Positions 58,470 to 64,000 of a stretch of DNA of 64,000 nt are shown piece after piece (position 1 is the first letter of the stretch; each line of letters starts with the position of its first letter). This stretch comes from Bacteroidetes bacterium RIFCSPLOWO2_12_FULL_37_12 (GTDB lineage Bacteria > Bacteroidota > Bacteroidia > 2-12-FULL-37-12). A program made the translations under genes and the position numbers. The stretch is taken from the NCBI GenBank assembly GCA_001769655.1, contig MEPC01000038.1, forward strand, positions 125,761-189,760, read 5' to 3'. The notes below the pieces were generated by a model, which worked only from the letters and a program-made list of their open reading frames with translations, did not search any database and was not told the origin of the DNA.

Positions 58470-60662
58470 TCATTTCCAAAACCTAATCAACAATACCTCT
58501 CCCAAAAGAAAGAATAAACACCCCATCAAACAATATTCCCAGAGGGGTTTTCCCCAGCGGTATTCTGAAATGTAACTTTTTAGCGCTCCTTCTTTTACTT
58601 CCGGAAAATGAATATGCATGGTGTTAGGAAAAATGGCTTTCAATTCATCCTTTGTATAGGAACTCAACTGTGATTCTTCTTTGCCTGCATTCAGTGACAC
58701 AATCGTATTTTCAATTCCTGACAAAAGGTAATGTCCTGCCTGTGTAATTTCTCTGGGAATGTCAAGATATAATTTTCCTCCGGATATTCGCGATTGTGGA
58801 ATAAGTTCAAGCTGATTTCCTTTTAATTTAATAATTGCTTCCTTGGGTGCGGTGGATATTGGAATTTCAATAATTGGATATTGCAAGGACCATGCAATAG
58901 GAATATTTTTTATGCTTGAAATTGCCATTTTGTAAACCATGGGTACAAATAAAGCATGTAAGGCAAGATTACAGTCCTTGCTCTGTATTTCTGATGCAAA
59001 TAAATATATTTTTCCATTTTCTGCATTAAAAACAGAAAAATAGGGCTCATCGTTTCTGAACTTAATAATAGGTTGCTGACTCACCTTGTTTGAATTTTCC
59101 CAGCGAATACGTGCCACTGCCCTTGGCATATCCATGCTTTCCGTCAGGGCTCCCTTTTTTGCTTTACCCTTTGCTGAAATATCAAATACTCCTTCCCAAA
59201 AATCAGATGCATTCACATGAACCGGCGCCAGATTTGAATAGTCAGTGACACTCTCATCACTTGTTTCATTAAGAATATACGTTGAATCGTCCTCGTCTTC
59301 TTCTGAGGAAAAATTTTTAATTTCTGATTGATTGCCTTCCAGCCCTGATTTCCAGACAGGGGATGGAAATGAAATTTTATCAAAAAAAGAAGTGAAAAAT
59401 AGATTTGTTTTGAGCGTGTTTCCTGTGGTCAGATTTTCCGGTGACACTTCTTTAGGTGGGAAAATAGATAGGGCGCCGCCTCGCTCTATGTGCTTTAATA
59501 ATAAAACAGAAAGCGCTTCGCTTGGGTTCCATACTCCATCAAGTATAATCAGGTTCATTCCCTCAAGATAACTATAATCAATGGCATGGTAAGAAAAAGA
59601 GCGGAAATGAAAAACACTATCCGATGAAAAAACTTTTTTCATGTAATTTTTTTCTGCTCCTTCATAAATATATGCTATGTTAATATTTCTGCTGGGCTTA
59701 AATGAAAAAAAATAATTATTATCAAACGCAATGGGATTGTCATCAAATTCAATAGTGCCTTTTTTCCAGTTATCGTCATATACAGTAAAATTAAATTCAG
59801 CCACTCCCTTGCCTTTAGGCGGAATAGTCAACTGGGAAGTTCCGGCTCTCAAACTATCGAGCATCATGCGCACCGTCAGGTTTTTTACTTCCTTGCTTCC
59901 TTCGTTCACTAAGCGAACGTACAAACGGTTACGGGTGCCCGGTCTGATAAATGGATTTTCAGTATATACAGAGTCAACATACAAATTCTGGTCTGAAGCG
60001 CTTTGTAGGGGAATCATAAAAAAAGAAATGGAGGTGTCCGGTTGAATTTTTGTTAAATCCGCCGCGGTGCTTTTATTAAAATCACTGAGCCAAAAAATAT
60101 ATTTATCGCTTTCTTTTTGTTGAGAAAAAAAAGAAAGCTGTCGTTGATACACACTTTCCATAGAGCGAAAAATCTGTGAAATTTTTACTTCCGCTAACCT
60201 TGATAAAATTTTTCTTGATGATTGAACCGTGTGCGATCCGGCTTTATATTCGTTGGTCAATAACTGAAATTTTGTTTGCGGAGTGAAGCCGGATATAATC
60301 TCTTCTGCTTTTTTTAATCCCTGATAAAAAAGAGGTCCCTCGCTGTTTTCAGCGGTCATGCTTTGGGAATTGTCGAGATAGATGCTTACTAAGGTTTCTT
60401 TTTGAGTATTGGTTTTATCAGTTCCCGGTATAAAAGGTTGCGCAAAAAGAAATACAAGCATTGTCAGAAATAGGACCCTGCATAAAAGAATCAACCAGTG
60501 TTTTAATTTTCTTCTGCGCGAGGAGCTTTCTTTTACTTCTTTCAGAAATTTAAGCTGGGTAAACCAAACTACCTTGTCTTTTTGCAGATTAAAAAAATGT
60601 ATGATAACCGGAATAGAAAGAGTAAATAATGCAAAAAGAAAAGAAGGGTAAACAAATGACAT
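58470..60662 (-). CDS. BatA-domain / VWA-like membrane protein
   Basis: A 730-aa protein of the aerotolerance BatA-N type. The N-terminus has the double-transmembrane BatA domain (SFVYPSFLFALFTLSIPVIIHFFNLQK, then a basic loop and LIMLCRVLFLTMLVFLF-like helix). A von Willebrand-like domain follows (VSIYLDNSQSMTAENS, a MIDAS-like DxSxS pattern). A long periplasmic region with a beta-sandwich and glutamine-amidotransferase-like part (LIILDGVWNPSEALSVLLLKHIERGGALSIFP) leads to a final membrane helix at the C-terminus. Members are often near MoxR and other Bat genes; none is here. Role in envelope integrity is a family-level inference. Confidence 0.88.
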   Translation of the reverse strand: MSFVYPSFLFALFTLSIPVIIHFFNLQKDKVVWFTQLKFLKEVKESSSRRRKLKHWLILLCRVLFLTMLVFLFAQPFIPGTDKTNTQKETLVSIYLDNSQSMTAENSEGPLFYQGLKKAEEIISGFTPQTKFQLLTNEYKAGSHTVQSSRKILSRLAEVKISQIFRSMESVYQRQLSFFSQQKESDKYIFWLSDFNKSTAADLTKIQPDTSISFFMIPLQSASDQNLYVDSVYTENPFIRPGTRNRLYVRLVNEGSKEVKNLTVRMMLDSLRAGTSQLTIPPKGKGVAEFNFTVYDDNWKKGTIEFDDNPIAFDNNYFFSFKPSRNINIAYIYEGAEKNYMKKVFSSDSVFHFRSFSYHAIDYSYLEGMNLIILDGVWNPSEALSVLLLKHIERGGALSIFPPKEVSPENLTTGNTLKTNLFFTSFFDKISFPSPVWKSGLEGNQSEIKNFSSEEDEDDSTYILNETSDESVTDYSNLAPVHVNASDFWEGVFDISAKGKAKKGALTESMDMPRAVARIRWENSNKVSQQPIIKFRNDEPYFSVFNAENGKIYLFASEIQSKDCNLALHALFVPMVYKMAISSIKNIPIAWSLQYPIIEIPISTAPKEAIIKLKGNQLELIPQSRISGGKLYLDIPREITQAGHYLLSGIENTIVSLNAGKEESQLSSYTKDELKAIFPNTMHIHFPEVKEGALKSYISEYRWGKPLWEYCLMGCLFFLLGEVLLIRFWK

Positions 60663-60678
60663 AAAGAATTAGAAATTA

Positions 60679-60765
60679 GAACATTTGAACAATAGAACAT
60701 TTGAACAATAGAATTAAGAATTGAAACGCAATTCAACATTCACTATTCAAATGTTCTATTGTTCT
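60679..60765. repeat. GAACATTTGAACAATA hairpin repeat, copy 2
   Basis: Two to three GAACATTTGAACAATA units face CAACATTCACTATTCAAATGTTC. It lies between the BatA-like gene and hldE. The hldE stop codon (GAA CAA TAG on the minus strand) is part of it. Confidence 0.85.
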
Positions 60766-61739
60766 TTATTTCCCATCACAGTTTTTAGTAATTCTTCCTT
60801 GTTTACAGGCACGGCTCCGATTTTTTCGCATACCAATCCGGCGGCGAGATTTGCTAATTCTACTGCGACCTTTGGCGTTGCACCAGCCCCCATGCACAAT
60901 GCCATCACACTTATTACCGTGTCACCCGCGCCGGAAACGTCGGAAACCGAACGAACTTTTGCAGAAATGCGGAATGATTCGTTTTTATCGAGATAAAAAA
61001 TACCTTTTTCCGCCAGGGTTAATAAAACCGAATCCAATGACATTAAATTAAGCAGGCGTTGAGAGATTTTCCGGAGAGCGGTATCTGATTCTGAATCAAC
61101 CTCCACTTTCATTCCTTCTTTCAACTCCTTGAGATTGGGTTTTAAAAGAGTGGCACCTTTGTAATGGGAAAAATTTCTTTTTTTGGGATCTACCAGAACC
61201 GGAATTTTCTTTTGCTTTGCCATCTTAATTATCGCTGAAATATTTTTTTTATTTAAAACCCCCTTGTCATAATCCTGAAATATTACTGCATGGGCTTTGG
61301 ATAAATATCTTCGCACGGAAGCTAAAAATTGAACATTGATTTCTTTTTCCAGCTCATGGTCATCTTCCGAATCAATTCTCAGCATTTGCTGGTGGCTTGC
61401 GATAATTCTTTGTTTAACCGTTGTTTTTCTGTATTTATCACAAATAATCCCTTCTGTATGAATTTTATTTTTTTTAAGAATTTCCAACAATTCCTCTCCT
61501 TCAATGTCACTGCCAATTACCGAGCATATAAGAGGTTTTGCGCCGAGTGACACAATATTCATTAATACATTTCCTGCTCCTCCCGGACGATTTTCTTTCC
61601 GGTTTACATTGACGATGGGAATGGGCGCTTCCGGTGACACTCTTTCCACCTTACCCCAAAGATAAGTGTCGAGCATGAGGTCGCCGATGACGAGAATATT
61701 TAAATCTTCAAAGCGGGAAAAGAGGACGTTAATGGACAT
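60756..61739 (-). CDS. rfaE1: D-glycero-beta-D-manno-heptose-7-phosphate kinase (HldE N-terminal type)
   Basis: PfkB-family kinase that phosphorylates heptose 7-phosphate for ADP-heptose and LPS core synthesis. The 327-aa length fits the stand-alone kinase domain, without the nucleotidyltransferase half of bifunctional HldE. Motifs: VIGDLMLDTYLWGKVERVSPEAP at the N-terminus, RPGGAGNVLMNIVSLG, and the PfkB signature DVSGAGDTVISVMAL with the catalytic Asp near residue 270. The second domain could be a separate gene elsewhere. The last codons (GAA CAA TAG) come from the GAACATTTGAACAATA repeat. Confidence 0.92.
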   Translation of the reverse strand: MSINVLFSRFEDLNILVIGDLMLDTYLWGKVERVSPEAPIPIVNVNRKENRPGGAGNVLMNIVSLGAKPLICSVIGSDIEGEELLEILKKNKIHTEGIICDKYRKTTVKQRIIASHQQMLRIDSEDDHELEKEINVQFLASVRRYLSKAHAVIFQDYDKGVLNKKNISAIIKMAKQKKIPVLVDPKKRNFSHYKGATLLKPNLKELKEGMKVEVDSESDTALRKISQRLLNLMSLDSVLLTLAEKGIFYLDKNESFRISAKVRSVSDVSGAGDTVISVMALCMGAGATPKVAVELANLAAGLVCEKIGAVPVNKEELLKTVMGNKEQ

Positions 61740-61770
61740 AAGATTGTGATACGATTGTGATACGATTATT

Positions 61771-63273
61771 TTAAAACCTCATAGCAAACCCAAAATGAAA
61801 ATCTGCGCCTGCCTGAATGCTGGTAAGAAACCAATTTCCGATTTGCTCCGACCCAACGTAAAAATCCACTCCCGGGGATTCAAAAATAAATTGCGCTCCT
61901 AATTCAGTGTGGTTTTCAGTTCCTACGCCTACATTGGTATTTAATAGAAACCATTTCCAAATCCTTATCCTGTTCAATAATGTAAATTGAACATTCCCAA
62001 AACGATGTACTTTATGAATAAGGAGTCCCGAATAAAGCCAACTGTTCCAGTTATATCCTCCTCCCAATTCAAAAGTTAAAGGAAGCGGTGAATAATAACT
62101 TCCGGGTATTGTATCTGTGACATTAGAAAAAATCATGCTGTCAATATATCTAACTTTTTGTTCCACTTCTGAACCCATGAGCGCCGAAGTGTCCAATAGG
62201 GGTTTCAGTGTCAACGCTGTGTCGTAAATTACCTGAAAAAATCCTTTGAATGTGCTGTCCATTTTGAAGGGGAACCGCACAGAATTAGGATTCCAGCTCA
62301 TATAGCCAAGGTCCTTAACTGCGGCTGTAAGCGTTAACTTTTTTGTGATATCATACGATGCTCCCATTGAAAAACCTCTGCCCCCTTGTTTGAAAATTCC
62401 CTGTAATAAAGCTCGCTTTAAAGCGGCGCTGATACTTTCACCGAAACCACTTCCTACGTTTTGTGCGCTGTAGAAACTATCAAATATTTTTTGGAATGTG
62501 GAATCTTTAAAATTAAAAAAACTGGATAATTGCCCTCGTAGATGTAATTCCGTGTACTCGCCATTAGGAGCGGTATAAAAATAGGATTCTGTAATTTCAG
62601 AACGAATATCATGAATACCAAGATACCGGTGATAATTAATTCCCAACGATAGTTTTTCGGTAATATCCCGTTTCCACCCATACGTAATTTTAAAATAAGA
62701 GGTGGTGTATGAATCATAATTCATGAGGTTGTGCATTTTCTCTCCGGCATAAGGACCATTTCCAACAATAATCATATTGAGAAAATTACCCGACATGCTT
62801 GCCTGATTCTGAATCAACAACTGCCAGCCATACGTTAGTTCGGTCTTAGGGTCTCTCTTTCCCGGTTTCGCCCTCCATTTAAAACGAACGACTCCAAAAT
62901 TAAATTTATAATCATTATTAAAACGATTGGGAGCCGATGCCAGCGGCAAGTCCTCGCGGGTTAAATTTTTCTCATAGTGCGTCAGGAAGTTTGTAAAAAG
63001 CGTCATGTTGGGACCTGTCATCCCTGCATTAAAATAGAATGTGGTAAAATTAAACGCAAATTTTTTCTGATTATCCGTCATCACTTTTTTTTCTTTATCG
63101 AAAAATATTTTTTTCTCTTTATCAGTAACGAATGCACTTTGATAAGGATTTTCAAACGCATCCGACAATGTTCCGGTTTGATACAACTGAAAACGTTGTG
63201 CGTGCAAGGGTGATAGTGACACTGAAATCAAAGCAACTAAAAAAAGAAGGATATGAAATTTTTCATTATTCAT
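61771..63273 (-). CDS. DUF5723 outer-membrane beta-barrel protein
   Basis: A 500-aa exported protein. The signal peptide is ILLFLVALISVSLSPLHA, cut before QRFQLYQTG. The rest alternates hydrophobic and polar residues in many amphipathic strands (SYFKITYGWKRDITEKLSLGINYHRYLG, LTFELGGGYNWNSWLYSGLLIHKVHRFG) and ends with a C-terminal phenylalanine (HFGFAMRF), a classical outer-membrane insertion signal. It matches the DUF5723 family of unknown function. It lies directly downstream of the truncated exported protein on the minus strand (38 bp gap), so they may form one operon. Confidence 0.88.
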   Translation of the reverse strand: MNNEKFHILLFLVALISVSLSPLHAQRFQLYQTGTLSDAFENPYQSAFVTDKEKKIFFDKEKKVMTDNQKKFAFNFTTFYFNAGMTGPNMTLFTNFLTHYEKNLTREDLPLASAPNRFNNDYKFNFGVVRFKWRAKPGKRDPKTELTYGWQLLIQNQASMSGNFLNMIIVGNGPYAGEKMHNLMNYDSYTTSYFKITYGWKRDITEKLSLGINYHRYLGIHDIRSEITESYFYTAPNGEYTELHLRGQLSSFFNFKDSTFQKIFDSFYSAQNVGSGFGESISAALKRALLQGIFKQGGRGFSMGASYDITKKLTLTAAVKDLGYMSWNPNSVRFPFKMDSTFKGFFQVIYDTALTLKPLLDTSALMGSEVEQKVRYIDSMIFSNVTDTIPGSYYSPLPLTFELGGGYNWNSWLYSGLLIHKVHRFGNVQFTLLNRIRIWKWFLLNTNVGVGTENHTELGAQFIFESPGVDFYVGSEQIGNWFLTSIQAGADFHFGFAMRF

Positions 63274-63311
63274 TTCTTGTTATGTGTTTTATGTTATTTA
63301 TTTCTATGATT

Positions 63312-64000
63312 TCACTTCACCAACCCACTCACCTTCAACTTCAAATCTCCCGCCAGGTGAAACCGGATTCTGTAATCGGCAAAAAAGAGCGCCGTATTCG
63401 TATTTCCCGTGAACGGTGTGTTTAATTCCGCTTTCGCAATTATTTTTTTTGTTTTGTTAAGCGCTGTTGCTAATTTCCCTTCAATCTTAAACACAGTGGC
63501 ACTTCTTGTCCCCGGTGACTTAACTTTTTTTGTAACGGGATCCGGAAGACCGGGACCTACCCGGATGGGTGATTTATGTATCGAATCAACCACTGTAAAT
63601 GAACTGTCCACAAGAAATATTTTCATGCTTACTTCCAATGGAAACTGATTGTATAAAATGACATGAAGAGAACCATCTTCTATTCCGTATTCTGAAAATT
63701 CTGGCGCTGATACCCCTGCTGTATCCTCTCCGCTTCCGGTCAATTTTCCCACAGAAAAATTCACTGTGTCAGTTAGAGTGACATTAGTTAATGAAATGGA
63801 AAGAGGAAAATTAACCTGAAATTTTCCTATCAGGTCACTGCTTCTGTACACAAAATTATCCAACCGGTCTTTTGCCGCAGGATCCGGGTTTATTTGTGCC
63901 GACATGTCTATCACTATGGTCTTAGGAAAATTAGCAAATACATCCGCCATGTTTGGTATAGTATAGGAATATAATGTGGGTGTATAGGGAAGATTTTCGA
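63312..64000 (-). CDS. Exported/surface protein, 5'-truncated by the window
   Basis: The ORF track gives 212 aa (63312-63950), but the reading frame stays open from the ATG at 63950 to the window edge, so the true N-terminus lies outside. The visible part has repeated beta-strand domains: IVIDMSAQINPDPAAKDRL, then FQVNFPLSISLTNVTLTDTVNFSVGK, LHVILYNQFPLEVSMKIFLVDSSF and IAKAELNTPFTG. This is typical of large Bacteroidota envelope proteins. The extra upstream codons (PYTPTLYSYTIPN) could be genuine or partly translated TATA-repeat DNA. The gene lies upstream of the DUF5723 outer-membrane protein. Function unknown. Confidence 0.6.
   Translation of the reverse strand, partial: ENLPYTPTLYSYTIPNMADVFANFPKTIVIDMSAQINPDPAAKDRLDNFVYRSSDLIGKFQVNFPLSISLTNVTLTDTVNFSVGKLTGSGEDTAGVSAPEFSEYGIEDGSLHVILYNQFPLEVSMKIFLVDSSFTVVDSIHKSPIRVGPGLPDPVTKKVKSPGTRSATVFKIEGKLATALNKTKKIIAKAELNTPFTGNTNTALFFADYRIRFHLAGDLKLKVSGLVK

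Overview
The window is an AT-rich chromosomal segment from a member of the Bacteroidota. The evidence is: promoters of the TAnnTTTG -7 type with almost no Shine-Dalgarno sites, three secreted proteins ending in type IX secretion (T9SS) sorting domains, a reg_prop/Y_Y_Y two-component kinase, a FadN-type hydroxyacyl-CoA dehydrogenase/hydratase, and the gene order birA / rsfS-ftsH-LUD. Genus cannot be read from the sequence. No rRNA, tRNA, transposase, phage gene or CRISPR array was seen.

Layout. 0-1.8 kb: ureide catabolism (uraD, alc, minus strand). 1.9-8.4 kb: lipid and glycerol use (fadN, glpK, glpD, glpF). 8.5-12.4 kb: a type IIG-like restriction-modification gene with two small unknown genes, one ending in a beta-clamp-binding motif. 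12.4-14.3 kb: a glycerophosphodiesterase lipoprotein and 3-hydroxybutyryl-CoA dehydrogenase, so the RM genes sit inside a lipid-catabolic neighbourhood. 14.6-23.1 kb: mutY, an unlisted 45-aa Cys-rich membrane protein, a large TPR membrane protein, DUF2442, dxr and a GH3-family gene. 23.4-29.0 kb and 35.4-40.5 kb: four more TPR membrane proteins. 29.4-35.3 kb: TauE exporter, choice-of-anchor-B protein, membrane-anchored cold-shock protein, ferredoxin, Met/Cys-rich membrane protein, SDR and a small TPR protein. 40.5-53.6 kb: rseP, two exported proteins, a sensor kinase/response regulator pair, LUD protein, ftsH, rsfS, birA, cupin. 53.7-64 kb: a giant SBBP-repeat T9SS protein, a HEPN/MNT toxin-antitoxin pair, a BatA-like protein, heptose-7-phosphate kinase, a DUF5723 outer-membrane protein and a 5'-truncated exported protein.

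Two things stand out. First, five genes encode one modular family of nine modules: signal-like segment, TPR array, a conserved (F/L)FNEEKSKEIG-type motif, coiled coil, three membrane helices, basic tail. Four of the five carry two modules in one polypeptide, and the inter-module linkers look like translated intergenic repeat DNA. No enzymatic output domain is visible. This is the best candidate for an undescribed system here.

Second, the intergenic DNA is packed with at least nine families of short dispersed palindromic repeats. The most striking is a TATAGGGG/TATAAGG iteron array, often arranged as two facing arms. These repeats lie directly against genes, supply stop codons to several of them, cause false N-terminal extensions in the ORF track, and seem to have been recruited into signal peptides and linkers of the TPR family.
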